Origin: Oceaniovalibus sp. ACAM 378
Lineage (GTDB): Bacteria; Pseudomonadota; Alphaproteobacteria; Rhodobacterales; Rhodobacteraceae
Length of the DNA: 64,000 nt
Reading direction: 5' to 3'
Assembly (NCBI RefSeq): GCF_008085915.1
Contig: NZ_VSJK01000010.1
Location: forward strand, 143,753 to 207,752
Below the pieces are notes generated by a model. It was not told the DNA's origin. It did not search any database and worked only from the letters and a program-made list of their open reading frames with translations. The position numbers were made by a program, and so were the translations under genes. Positions 28,160 to 37,337 of the stretch are shown here, one piece after another. Positions within the stretch are counted from its first letter, which is position 1, and each line of letters opens with the position of its first letter.

Positions 28160-29719
28160 ATGAGTATTTATACAAAGAAGAAACCGGATGTCGCGCCCGC
28201 CCCCGGCCCCGTTCTGGAGATGAGCGGGATCACCAAGCGTTTTGGCACGGTCGCCGCGAACGAGGATATATCGATCCAGTTGGCCAGGGGCGAGGTTCTG
28301 GCGCTGCTCGGGGAGAACGGCGCGGGCAAGACGACGCTGATGAACATCCTGTTCGGCCATTACATGCCCGACACGGGCCGGGTCAGCGTGAATGGGCGTG
28401 ATCTGGTGCTGGGCCGTCCCCGCGATGCAATCCGCGCCGGGGTGGGCATGGTGCATCAACATTTCACGCTGGCGGGCAATCTGACAGTACTTGAGAACGT
28501 CATGACCGGCACCGAACCGCTGTTCGCGCCTGCCTCGCACACCCGGGCGGCGCGGCGGCGGCTGACCGATCTGGCCGAGCGTTTCGGGCTGACGGTGGAC
28601 CCCGACGCGCGGGTCGGCGATCTGTCGGTGGGGCAGCAACAGCGGGCCGAAATCCTCAAGGCGCTGTACAATGATGCCACGGTACTGATTCTGGATGAAC
28701 CCACCGCGGTTCTGACCCGCCCCGAGGCCGAGCGGCTGTTTACAGTTCTGCGTGGCATGGCGGCGGACGGGTTGTCGGTCATTTTCATTTCCCACAAGCT
28801 GAACGAAGTGATCGAGGGTGCGGACCGCGTCGTCGTCCTGCGTCAGGGCCGGGTGACGGCGGAACGCGCAACCTCGGAGACGACCAAGGATGAGTTGGCC
28901 GAGCTGATGGTCGGACGGCGGGTGGAACGCCCCCGTCGGACCGAAGCGATGCGCGGCGCGGCCATGGTCCGCGCCGAAGGCGTGAGTGTGGTGACGGCGG
29001 GTGTGACCCGGCTGAACGCGGTCGATTTCAGCATCCACCGGGGCGAGGTTCTGGGCATCATCGGCGTGTCGGGCAACGGCCAGACCACGCTGGCCCATCT
29101 GCTGAGCGGGCTGGTCAGCCCCAGCGCGGGCACGCTGACCATCGCCGGACAGAATTCCGGTCGCCTGTCCCCCCGCGATCTGATCGCAAAGGGCGTCGCG
29201 CGCATCCCCGAAGATCGCAACACCGAAGGCGCCATCGGCGATTTCTCCCTTTGGCAGAGTGCCATTCTGGAGCGGCTGGGCGAATCTCGTTTCGCAAAAT
29301 GGGGGATCGTGCGTGCCGGTGCGGCGCGGGAATTCTGCGCGCAGGTGATCGAACGCTTCGACGTGCGCGGTGGCACGCCCGATACCGCCACCCGGCTGCT
29401 TTCAGGCGGTAACATGCAAAAGCTGATTTTCGGGCGCAACCTGATCGACGCGCCCAAAGTTCTGATTGCCGCCCAGCCGACGCGGGGGCTGGACGAGGGC
29501 GCAATTGCTGCCGTTCATGGCGAAATCCTTGCGGCGCGGGCGGCGGGCTGTGCCGTGTTGCTGATTTCCGAGGATCTGGACGAGGTGCTGGCGCTGGCCG
29601 ACCGGGCGCAAGCCATCGTCGGCGGACGTCTGTCGCCCCCGGTGGCCACCGATACGCTGGATGCCCGACGGTTGGGGTTGATGATGGCAGGGGAATGGGA
29701 CGTGACAGATGCGGCTTGA
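28160..29719 (+). CDS. ABC transporter ATP-binding protein (two ATPase domains)
   Basis: 519-aa ATPase with two fused nucleotide-binding domains, as in nucleoside and sugar (RbsA-type) importers. Domain 1: Walker A GENGAGKT, Q-loop HQHFTLAGN, signature LSVGQQQRAEI, Walker B VLILDEPTAVL. Domain 2 is degenerate at Walker A (GVSGNGQTT) and has LSGGNMQKLI with an altered AAQPTRGLD after Walker B. The start at 28160 is chosen from the domain boundary. Overlaps the first permease gene by 11 nt. Confidence 0.92.
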   Translation: MSIYTKKKPDVAPAPGPVLEMSGITKRFGTVAANEDISIQLARGEVLALLGENGAGKTTLMNILFGHYMPDTGRVSVNGRDLVLGRPRDAIRAGVGMVHQHFTLAGNLTVLENVMTGTEPLFAPASHTRAARRRLTDLAERFGLTVDPDARVGDLSVGQQQRAEILKALYNDATVLILDEPTAVLTRPEAERLFTVLRGMAADGLSVIFISHKLNEVIEGADRVVVLRQGRVTAERATSETTKDELAELMVGRRVERPRRTEAMRGAAMVRAEGVSVVTAGVTRLNAVDFSIHRGEVLGIIGVSGNGQTTLAHLLSGLVSPSAGTLTIAGQNSGRLSPRDLIAKGVARIPEDRNTEGAIGDFSLWQSAILERLGESRFAKWGIVRAGAAREFCAQVIERFDVRGGTPDTATRLLSGGNMQKLIFGRNLIDAPKVLIAAQPTRGLDEGAIAAVHGEILAARAAGCAVLLISEDLDEVLALADRAQAIVGGRLSPPVATDTLDARRLGLMMAGEWDVTDAA

Positions 29720-30737
29720 ACGGCGGGTGCACCGCCCTGCCCTGCTGACCCTTGGGGCGCCGCTGCTGGCACTGGCCTTTGCGCTGGCCGTGGCAGGGGG
29801 GCTGATTGCCCTGTCAGGGGCTCCGGTGATCGAGGCCTACAAGCGGATCGCCATCGGCGCCTTCGGGTCGCGCCTGGCGATTACCGAGACGCTGACCCGG
29901 GCCACGCCGTTGATCCTGACCGGGTTGGCCGCCGCCGTGGCGTTCCGCGCCCGGGTCTGGAACATCGGCGCCGAGGGGCAATTCTATATCGGCGCGCTGG
30001 CCGTCGCCGCTTTGGGGAACGTACTGCCGTTCTCTGCGGGGTTACTGCTGGGCGGAGCGCTGGCCGGGGCGGTTCTGCTGGTCGTGCCGGTATTGTTGCG
30101 CCTGCGGTTCGGCGTGGACGAGGTTGTCACGACGCTGCTCCTCAACTTCATCGTGCTGCTGTTCGTTTCGCTGGCAATCGAGGGATTCCTGCGCGATCCC
30201 CTTGCCTTTGGCTGGCCGCAATCCGTGCCTGTCCCAAGCGAGGCGCGATTGGGCAAACTGATCGAAAAGACCCGACTGCACTGGGGGTTGGTGATTGCCG
30301 TAGGCGTTGCGCTGGCGGTGTTTGCGGTCAACCGGTTCACGGTGTTCGGCCTGCAATCCCAAGCCGCCGGTGCCAATGCCGATGCCGCCCGGTTCGCCGG
30401 GGTGCCGATATCGCGCACCCTGATCGGGGTGGCCTGCCTGTCGGGCGGGCTGGCAGGACTGGCCGGCGCGATTGAGGTTCTGGGCGTCAAGGGCCATGTG
30501 TCGACCGCGCTGTCGCCGGGATTTGGATACACCGGGATCGTCGTCGCGATGCTGGCCAACCTGTCGGCCATCGGCGTGATCTTTGCCGCGCTGTTCGTCG
30601 CTGCGATGTTTGTCGGCGCCGACGGGATGTCGCGCGCGCTGGAGGTTCCGAGCTTCATCGCCGATGTGACCACGTCGCTTGCCCTGCTGGCGATGCTGGT
30701 GGCGTTGTTCTTCACCAATTACAGGGTCGCGCGGTGA
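29709..30737 (+). CDS. ABC transporter permease (BMP/nucleoside type)
   Basis: 342-aa permease of the branched-chain/ribose type with about eight to ten membrane segments. The motifs FRARVWNIGAEGQFYIGA and GVDEVVTTLLLNFI are typical of nucleoside-importer permeases that partner BMP binding proteins. Its stop codon overlaps the GTG of the 48-codon repeat ORF, which in turn overlaps the next permease. Confidence 0.92.
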   Translation: MRLERRVHRPALLTLGAPLLALAFALAVAGGLIALSGAPVIEAYKRIAIGAFGSRLAITETLTRATPLILTGLAAAVAFRARVWNIGAEGQFYIGALAVAALGNVLPFSAGLLLGGALAGAVLLVVPVLLRLRFGVDEVVTTLLLNFIVLLFVSLAIEGFLRDPLAFGWPQSVPVPSEARLGKLIEKTRLHWGLVIAVGVALAVFAVNRFTVFGLQSQAAGANADAARFAGVPISRTLIGVACLSGGLAGLAGAIEVLGVKGHVSTALSPGFGYTGIVVAMLANLSAIGVIFAALFVAAMFVGADGMSRALEVPSFIADVTTSLALLAMLVALFFTNYRVAR

Positions 30738-30880
30738 CCGCGCGCAATAGGAACCTCGCTATGACCGCGCGCAAAAAAGAGTTCGCGATGACCGCACGTA
30801 CAACGCGGAAAAGGAGCCACGCGATGGCTGCCAGCCGTCGAAACCTCGCGAACAGCGGACGAATGGAAGCCGCAAGATGA
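30734..30880 (+). CDS. 48-aa basic repeat peptide between the two permeases
   Basis: GTG at 30734 overlaps the first permease stop (GTGA), and its own stop at 30878-30880 overlaps the second permease start (ATGA), so the frame fits exactly in the gap. The peptide is built from imperfect repeats: MTARNRNLA, MTARKKEFA, MTARTTRKRSHA, MAASRRNLA, then NSGRMEAAR. It is strongly basic and has no hydrophobic segment. The 27-nt DNA unit suggests growth by tandem duplication. Whether it is translated as a product or only serves as a coupling bridge is unknown. Confidence 0.5.
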   Translation: MTARNRNLAMTARKKEFAMTARTTRKRSHAMAASRRNLANSGRMEAAR

Positions 30881-31821
30881 ACGAACTTCTGGATATCCTG
30901 ATGTCGGCCGGGCTGTGGTCTTCGACCTTTCGCATCGCCACGCCGTTGATCTTCGGGACGTTGGGCGCGTTGTTGTGCGAACGGGCGGGGGTGCTGAATC
31001 TGGGCATCGAAGGCATCATGACCTTCGGCGCAATGATCGGCTGGCTGACAGTGTTCCACACCGGCGATCTGTGGCTGGGGGTCGCAGCAGCAGCCGGATC
31101 AGGGGCGATGTTCGGGTTGCTGCACGGGCTGATGACGGTGACGCTGGGACTGTCGCAGCATGTGACGGGGCTGGGGATCACCCTGTTCGCTTCGTCACTG
31201 TCGTATTATGTGTTCCGACTTGCCCTGCCGGTACAGGGCACGCCGCCGACGGTCGAACCCTTTGCCAACTGGGTCGTGCCTGTGCTGTCAGACCTGCCGG
31301 GCATCGGTCCAGCGCTGTTCAACCAGACACCGCTGACCTATCTGGCCATCGCCTGTGCGCTGGTTCTGGCCTATGTGCTGGCCAGAACGCCACTGGGGCT
31401 GGCGATCCGGATCACCGGCGAAAACCCGCATGCGGCGGATGCTCAGGGGCTGAACCCGCTCGCGATCCGCATCTGTGCGATAATCGCCGGATCGGCGCTG
31501 ATGGCGGTGGGTGGCTCTTTCCTGACGCTGGCCGCCTTTAACAGCTTTTTCCCGACCATGGTGCAGGGACGTGGCTGGGTCTGTATCGCGCTGGTGGTCT
31601 TCTCCACATGGCGTCCGATGCGCGCCCTGCTGGGGGCGGTGCTCTTCGCGCTGTTCGACGCCTGGCAACTCCGGCTGCAAACTGCATTCGGCAAGGCGCT
31701 GCCCTATCAGCTCTTCCTGATGTTGCCCTATGTCCTGTCCATCGTCGCGCTTGTGGTCATGGCCCGACGGGCACGGGTGCCGCAGGCATTGATGAAACCC
31801 TATCGCCGGGGCGAGCGTTGA
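30877..31821 (+). CDS. ABC transporter permease (BMP/nucleoside type), second subunit
   Basis: 314-aa permease with about eight membrane segments; FGTLGALLCERAGVLNLGIEGIM and GLSQHVTGLGITL are hallmark segments of the second nucleoside-importer permease. Last gene of the codA-binding protein-ATPase-permease-permease operon. It is translationally coupled to the repeat ORF. A hairpin (GGCTTTTTC / GAAAAGGCC, 31857-31879) without a T-run follows. Confidence 0.92.
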   Translation: MNELLDILMSAGLWSSTFRIATPLIFGTLGALLCERAGVLNLGIEGIMTFGAMIGWLTVFHTGDLWLGVAAAAGSGAMFGLLHGLMTVTLGLSQHVTGLGITLFASSLSYYVFRLALPVQGTPPTVEPFANWVVPVLSDLPGIGPALFNQTPLTYLAIACALVLAYVLARTPLGLAIRITGENPHAADAQGLNPLAIRICAIIAGSALMAVGGSFLTLAAFNSFFPTMVQGRGWVCIALVVFSTWRPMRALLGAVLFALFDAWQLRLQTAFGKALPYQLFLMLPYVLSIVALVVMARRARVPQALMKPYRRGER

Positions 31822-32040
31822 TTGGCAGCCCCCGACAACCGCATCCTCCGGAATTCGGCTTTTTCCATAAGAAAAGGCCCGCCGGAGAGGTATCGCTTCG
31901 GTATCGCGCGATCTCACAGGAGCCTAAGATTCCATATCTGGCTTTGATCTTAGCGAGGCAGCGTCTCACAGCGGCTCGGTAGCTTCCGGGTGGTGCCAGT
32001 TGAGACTGTAGATATTTCGGAGGGGGGCATATCGCAAAAT

Positions 32041-32330
32041 CAGAATTCTTCACGTGCTGGGCAGTATGGGCTGGACGGCATTGCACCGAAGTTTTCCTTT
32101 GCGAATGTCATTGGAGCGGATGCATGGTGTGATCGCCGACATCGCACCGGATTAAAGCGCAGAGCGCTATACCGATGCGGGAGTCGAGGTGCTGCAAGGT
32201 CATGCAAAGCTGATCGACCTCTGGAAGGTCGAGGGTGCGCTGGCCAATGGCGAGAGACAACGCCGGATCACAGGCTCGATGATAATCGCCACCGGTCCGG
32301 TGCCCTTCGTGCCGCAGCCGCCGGGATGCG
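32041..32330 (+). pseudogene. Mercuric reductase-like FAD oxidoreductase remnant
   Basis: Internal fragment of a pyridine-nucleotide disulfide oxidoreductase of the MerA/Lpd-like type found beside TVP38 proteins. Readable pieces are AGQYGLDGIAPKFSFANV, then after a frameshift near 32118 MHGVIADIAPD, an in-frame stop TAA at 32153-32155, and AERYTDAGVEVLQGHAKLID continuing to MIIATGPVPFVPQPPG. Both ends are missing. Its place just before the ynjF-like gene matches the usual linkage of such reductases, so it is decayed resident DNA. Confidence 0.75.
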
Positions 32331-32451
32331 CAGATGCTGGGTGTCGCATCTGGGCTAAAGTGAATACATACGCGGCAGGCGAAGGGCGGGGCGCGCATGT
32401 GAACCCAAGGGTTCCAGCGCTGGTGAATCTCTTCCACGATTGGAGACTCGG

Positions 32452-33066
32452 ATGATCGATGCGGCACTCCTCCCCTTGCAGCGGCAGGTGCTGACCCCGC
32501 CCGCCCGGTGGCTGACGGCCCGCGGCATCCACGCCGACCAGCTGACACTTGCGGGCTTTGTCGTGGGCCTGATGGCGGTCCCGGCCCTGGCCTTCGGTGC
32601 CTATGGTCTGGCGCTGGCGCTTCTGGGCCTGAATCGTCTGGCCGATGGTCTGGACGGAACAGTGGCGCGCCTGACAAGCCCCACAGATCGCGGAGCGTTT
32701 CTGGATATCGCGCTCGATTTTGTCTTTTACGCGCTGTTTCCGCTGGGCTTTGCGCTTGCCGACCCGGCAGCGAATGCACTGCCTGCAGCGGTGCTGATCG
32801 CGGCCTTCGTGGGCACCGGGTCATCGTTCCTAGCCTTCGCCGCCATCGCGGCCAAGCGCGGGGAAAGCGCCGCGGACTATCCGGCAAAGGGCATCTATTA
32901 CCTTGGTGGCCTGACGGAAGGCTTGGAAACCATTGCCGTCTTCGTGGCGATGTGTCTGTTTCCGAATGTCTTCCCGGTACTGGCCTATGGCTATGCCGCC
33001 GCCTGCGCCCTGACCACCGCGCTGCGCTGGCATCAGGGCTGGCGCGCATTTTCTCCGCGAAATTGA
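32452..33066 (+). CDS. ynjF: CDP-alcohol phosphatidyltransferase, YnjF-like
   Basis: 204-aa membrane protein of the CDP-alcohol phosphatidyltransferase family, which exchanges CMP of a CDP-linked alcohol for an acceptor alcohol. The motif is visible as DGLDGTVAR at 65-73, G81, D85 and D89 (DRGAFLDIALDF), with about five membrane helices around it. The acceptor is unknown. GGAG precedes the ATG at 32452. In E. coli the homologue sits with ynjBCDE, and the same ABC genes follow here. Confidence 0.85.
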   Translation: MIDAALLPLQRQVLTPPARWLTARGIHADQLTLAGFVVGLMAVPALAFGAYGLALALLGLNRLADGLDGTVARLTSPTDRGAFLDIALDFVFYALFPLGFALADPAANALPAAVLIAAFVGTGSSFLAFAAIAAKRGESAADYPAKGIYYLGGLTEGLETIAVFVAMCLFPNVFPVLAYGYAAACALTTALRWHQGWRAFSPRN

Positions 33067-33138
33067 TCAAGATGCTGTAACAGATTGGCGGTTGGGCTGT
33101 CATTGACAGAAGACCCTGTGCCACATTCCGGAGAACCC

Positions 33139-34320
33139 ATGAAACTTTCCCTCGTCTTTGCTCTGTCTTTGCTCGCAACCCCGGCGCTGGCTGACTGGCA
33201 GCAAACCCTGGACGCCGCGCGTGGCCAGACCGTCTATTGGAACGCCTGGGGCGGCGATGCGCGCACCAACGCCTTTATTGCCTGGGTGGGCGAACAGACT
33301 AAGGCGCACTATGGGGTCAGTGTCGTACAGGCCAAGCTGAGCGACACCGCCGAGGCCGTGACCCGGGTGATTTCCGAAAAGGCTGCCGGTCAGGATGAGG
33401 GCGGCAGCGTGGATCTGATCTGGATCAACGGGCCGAACTTTCTGGCGATGAAGGAACAGGGATTGCTGCACGGGCCCTTCGTGGCCGACTTGCCCAATGC
33501 GCGATATCTGGATCTCGGGCCGACATCGCCCGCCTCGGTCGATTTCACCGTGACGGTGGATGGTATGGAAAGCCCATGGCGGCTGGCGCGGTTCGTCTTC
33601 AGCTATGATTCCGCCCGCGTGGCCGAACCGCCGCGCACAATGGCAGGTTTTGTGGACTGGGCGGCGGCCAATCCGGGGCGCGTCACCCACCCCGATCCGT
33701 CGAATTTCATGGGGGCGACCTTTTTGAAGCAGGCGTTGATCGAGCTGACACCCGATGCAAGCGCGCTGCAACAACCGGTCACCGATGCCGCCTTTGACGC
33801 GGCGACCGCGCCGCTCTGGGTGTGGTACGATGCGCTGCGCCCGAACCTGTGGCGCGGCGGTGAAACCTATCCGGCGAACGAATCCGTCCAGCAGCAGTTG
33901 CTGAACGACGGCGAACTGGATATCGCGATGTCCTTTGATCCGGCCTCGACCGCCGCCGCCATTGCGGATGGCCTGTTGCCCGACAGTGCGCGGGTGTTCG
34001 TGCCCGAAGACGGCAGCATCGGCAATATCAGCTTTGTCGCCATTCCCTATAATGCTGCCAATGCCGAAGGCGCTGAAGTCGTGGCGAATTTCCTGCTCGA
34101 TCCGGAAACACAGGCGCATATGCAAAATATCGAGGTACTGGGGTCGTTCTCGGTGCTTGACCCGGCGCGTTTGGATGATGCCGCAAACACGGCATTCGCC
34201 GCCCTGCCCACTGCCCCGGCGCTGCCGACCCTGGCCGAGCTTGGCCCGACGCTGCTTGAACCCCACGCCAGCTGGATGACCCGGCTGACCGAGGAATGGG
34301 CGCGGCGTTACGTCAAATGA
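33139..34320 (+). CDS. ynjB: YnjB-like ABC transporter substrate-binding protein
   Basis: 393-aa periplasmic binding protein (class 1 type) with signal peptide MKLSLVFALSLLATPALA. The segments WNAWGGDARTNAFIAWVG and GGSVDLIWINGPNFLAMKEQ follow E. coli YnjB. Substrate not established; thiamine-, molybdate- or iron-like ligands are family possibilities. CGGAG precedes the ATG. Its stop overlaps the ynjC start (ATGA). Confidence 0.88.
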   Translation: MKLSLVFALSLLATPALADWQQTLDAARGQTVYWNAWGGDARTNAFIAWVGEQTKAHYGVSVVQAKLSDTAEAVTRVISEKAAGQDEGGSVDLIWINGPNFLAMKEQGLLHGPFVADLPNARYLDLGPTSPASVDFTVTVDGMESPWRLARFVFSYDSARVAEPPRTMAGFVDWAAANPGRVTHPDPSNFMGATFLKQALIELTPDASALQQPVTDAAFDAATAPLWVWYDALRPNLWRGGETYPANESVQQQLLNDGELDIAMSFDPASTAAAIADGLLPDSARVFVPEDGSIGNISFVAIPYNAANAEGAEVVANFLLDPETQAHMQNIEVLGSFSVLDPARLDDAANTAFAALPTAPALPTLAELGPTLLEPHASWMTRLTEEWARRYVK

Positions 34321-36023
34321 GCCATGACGGCCGCCTGCTGCGTACCGCCGTTCTGGTGGTGGTCGGGCTTGGCCTGATCGCGCCGATTGCCATTGGCCTG
34401 TGGCAAACCGGGCGCGCAGCCTTTGGCATCCTGCCCGCTCTGGGGCAGGACATGGTATCGCTTGGCCCATGGCACGAACTGGCTGACCTGCCGGGCTTTG
34501 CCACCAGTCTGCGTCTGACGCTTGTCACCGGGATTGGCTCCACCCTGCTGTCGCTGGTGCTGGCAACCGGTTTCTGCGCGACAGTTCACGCCCGGATGAA
34601 CACGTCGGCGGGGGCGCGGATGCTGACGCCGTTTCTGGCCATTCCCCATGCGGCAATGGCGGTGGGACTGGCGTTTGTGCTGGCGCCCTCGGGCTGGATC
34701 GCACGGATGATCGCACCCCATGCCGGGTGGGACCGCCCGCCGGACATCGCCACAGTCAGTGACGGCTGGGGCCTTGCCCTGACGCTTGGGTTGATGATCA
34801 AGGAGGTGCCATTCCTGTTGCTGGTGATCCTGTCAGCGCTCAGCCAGATCCCCGTGGCGCGCCACATGGCGGCGGGGCGCGCACTTGGCTATGGCCGCGG
34901 GATCGTCTGGATCAAGATGATCATGCCGCAGGTCTGGCCATTGATCCGGCTGCCGGTCTGGGTCGTGCTGGCCTATGGGCTGTCGGTGGTGGACATGGCG
35001 ATCATCCTTGGCCCGTCGAACCCGCCGACGCTGGCGGTCGCGGTGACGCGTTGGTTCAGCGACCCTGACCCATTGATGATCCTGCCCGCTTCGGCGGGGG
35101 CCATTCTGCAGGCGGTGATCGTGGGTCTTGCGGTGGCAATGCTGATGGTCGCCGAGGCAGCCGTCAAGAGGCTGGGCCGCTGGTGGATCAGGCGTGGCGG
35201 GCGCGGGTCGTCAGCCGAGCCGGGGCTGTGGGCGGCCAGTGCACTCGTGATGGCGCTGATGGCGGTGGGGGCGTTGGCGATGGTGTCGCTTGTCGTCTGG
35301 TCGATGGCGTGGCGGTGGTCGTTTCCGCAGCTCTTGCCGGAAAGCTGGTCGCTGAACCCGTGGAGCAGCGCACAGGACGGCTGGATGCGAGCGCTGTCCA
35401 ATACGTTGCTCCTGGCCGGCGCGACGGTCGGTCTGTCGCTGGGACTGGCGATTGCCTGGCTCGAGGGTGAGGATCGTGCCCGTCGCAGCCGCGCGCCCTG
35501 GGCCGAGGCACTGATCTATCTGCCGCTGCTGATTCCGCAGATCGGGTTTCTCTATGGTCTGAATGTGGGGTTTTTGCAGATCGGCCTGTCCGGCGGGATC
35601 ACCGCCGTGATCTGGGCACAGGCGCTGTTCGTGTTTCCCTATGTGATGATTGCACTGTCAGACCCCTGGCGGGCGCTGGACCCGCGCATGATCCGCGCCG
35701 CCGCCGCCCTTGGCGCCGGGCCCGGGCGCAGGCTCTGGGCGGTCAAGCTGCCGGTGCTGATCCGCCCGATCCTGACCGCCGCCGCCATCGGCGTGGCCGT
35801 ATCGGTAGCACAATATCTGCCGACCCTGTTCATGGGCGCGGGCCGCATCGCGACACTGACCACCGAGGCAGTGACCCTGTCATCGGGGTCCGACCGCCGG
35901 GTGACGGGGGTCTATGCGACATTGCAGGCCGGGCTGCCCTTTGCCGCCTACCTTGCAGCCTTCCTGATTCCTGCGATCCTGCACCGCAACCGTCGCGCCC
36001 TTTCCGGAGCCTCCGCCACATGA
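34317..36023 (+). CDS. ynjC: YnjC-like ABC transporter permease (fused double unit)
   Basis: 568-aa permease with two fused membrane domains of about six helices each, as in ThiP- and YnjC-type importers. The EAA loops are recognisable as AAGRALGYGRGIVWIKMIMP (about 190-209) and AAAALGAGPGRRLWAVKLP near 465-483. Starts at an ATGA overlap with ynjB and ends at an ATGA overlap with ynjD. Confidence 0.9.
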   Translation: MSHDGRLLRTAVLVVVGLGLIAPIAIGLWQTGRAAFGILPALGQDMVSLGPWHELADLPGFATSLRLTLVTGIGSTLLSLVLATGFCATVHARMNTSAGARMLTPFLAIPHAAMAVGLAFVLAPSGWIARMIAPHAGWDRPPDIATVSDGWGLALTLGLMIKEVPFLLLVILSALSQIPVARHMAAGRALGYGRGIVWIKMIMPQVWPLIRLPVWVVLAYGLSVVDMAIILGPSNPPTLAVAVTRWFSDPDPLMILPASAGAILQAVIVGLAVAMLMVAEAAVKRLGRWWIRRGGRGSSAEPGLWAASALVMALMAVGALAMVSLVVWSMAWRWSFPQLLPESWSLNPWSSAQDGWMRALSNTLLLAGATVGLSLGLAIAWLEGEDRARRSRAPWAEALIYLPLLIPQIGFLYGLNVGFLQIGLSGGITAVIWAQALFVFPYVMIALSDPWRALDPRMIRAAAALGAGPGRRLWAVKLPVLIRPILTAAAIGVAVSVAQYLPTLFMGAGRIATLTTEAVTLSSGSDRRVTGVYATLQAGLPFAAYLAAFLIPAILHRNRRALSGASAT

Positions 36024-36670
36024 GCCTTGATCTTGACGCACTCTCCATCCGGTCGGTCAATGGCACCGCGCTGTTCCAGCCGCTGACCCTGCATATCCCT
36101 GCGGGCGATGTGGTCACGGTCATGGGGCCGTCTGGGGTGGGCAAATCGACGCTGCTCGACGCCATCGGCGGGCATCTGACGCATGGGTTTCACCTGTCGG
36201 GCACAGTGCACCTGAACGGGCGCGACGTGACGGACCTGCCCGCCGAGGCGCGGCGGATCGGATTGATGTTTCAGGACGCGCTGCTGTTCCCGCATCTATC
36301 GGTCGGTGACAATCTGTCCTTCGGCCTGCCAGCCAACTTGCGTGGGCGCGCGCCACGACGTGCGGCGGTAGAGGAAGCGCTGTCACAGGCCGGGTTGGCC
36401 GGGCTTTACGAACGCGACCCCGCGACGCTGTCAGGCGGGCAGCGCGCCCGCGCGGCGCTGATGCGCACCCTGCTGGCGGACCCTGCAGCGCTGCTTCTGG
36501 ACGAACCCTTCTCGAAACTCGACGCCGGGTTGCGGGATGAAATGAGGGAGTTCACCTTTGCGCGTGTAAAATCCCGCGCCGTTCCGACACTGATGGTCAC
36601 GCATGATCCCGACGATGCCGCAGCCGCCGGCGGGCCCGTCATTGCCCTGAAAGGACTCATGGCGCCATGA
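36020..36670 (+). CDS. ynjD: YnjD-like ABC transporter ATP-binding protein
   Basis: 216-aa ATPase with Walker A GPSGVGKST (about 36-44), Q-loop FQDALLFPHL, signature LSGGQRARAALM and Walker B LLLDEPFSKLD followed by VTHDPDDAAAA. Completes the ynjBCD importer. Its stop overlaps the ATG of a 23-codon frame (36667-36738), possibly the stub of a lost next gene. Confidence 0.9.
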   Translation: MSLDLDALSIRSVNGTALFQPLTLHIPAGDVVTVMGPSGVGKSTLLDAIGGHLTHGFHLSGTVHLNGRDVTDLPAEARRIGLMFQDALLFPHLSVGDNLSFGLPANLRGRAPRRAAVEEALSQAGLAGLYERDPATLSGGQRARAALMRTLLADPAALLLDEPFSKLDAGLRDEMREFTFARVKSRAVPTLMVTHDPDDAAAAGGPVIALKGLMAP

Positions 36671-37337
36671 ACACTGAAAGCGTAGCCGCGTTGACCGGCT
36701 CCGCCAGCCTGATGGCGGCCCGCGCGTTACGCCGCTGATAGGCTCACCCGTTCGGGATATGGCGCAGGTTCCGACCATTCCAGCACATTGCGGCCGAAGC
36801 CCTTGGCAAGATGCGGCGTCACGATCTGGAAATAGGGTGACAGGTCGAAATCGCGCGGCGCAAACAGCGAGTGGTGGCATATGTGCAGGATTTCCAGCCG
36901 TGCGAATTTCGATCCGTTCCGCGCCTTGATCGCGAGCGTATCGGGCAGGATCGGAAAGCGGACGGGAGGAGGCGCCCGCACGATCAGCGATGAACAGATT
37001 GCCCGCGTCGGGTCGCCCCGAGAGGAACTGCAAGGCATCAGAAAATCTTGCCAAGCGCGCTCACATTGCCGGGATACCGGGGGCTTTCTCTTTACTTCCG
37101 ATAAAGTCGACGGACACTGATTGCGAAAAGGGACACACTTTGAAGTATTTCGTCCTGTGCCCGGATTCTGCCGGTTTTCACAATTCGGGTCGGTCCCGCA
37201 TGTATTTTGAACCTGCAACGCCGCCTCGGGTCAGGCACCTTTCACCGCCGGAGACTCTGTAAGGCATTGCATGGAACGTGACCCAAACAACAGGTCAAGC
37301 GCGGTCGCCGCGTGTTGCCTCGGCATTTGGGGACCGC
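36671..37337. other. Gene-poor stretch with doubtful frames
   Basis: Two weak candidates. First, 36667-36738 (+) encodes 23 residues (MNTESVAALTGSASLMAARA and three more) coupled to ynjD, perhaps a truncated gene. Second, 36727-37038 (-) encodes about 103 residues including APPPVRFPILPDTLAIKARN and LEILHICHHSLFAPRDFDLS, without a good ribosome binding site or known family. The 37040-37337 part is less GC-rich than its surroundings and shows nothing I recognise. Confidence 0.35.

Noticed and set aside
31857..31879. Hairpin GGCTTTTTC/GAAAAGGCC after the permease operon
   Set aside because: Stem is good, but no T-run follows on either strand, so I do not call it a terminator.
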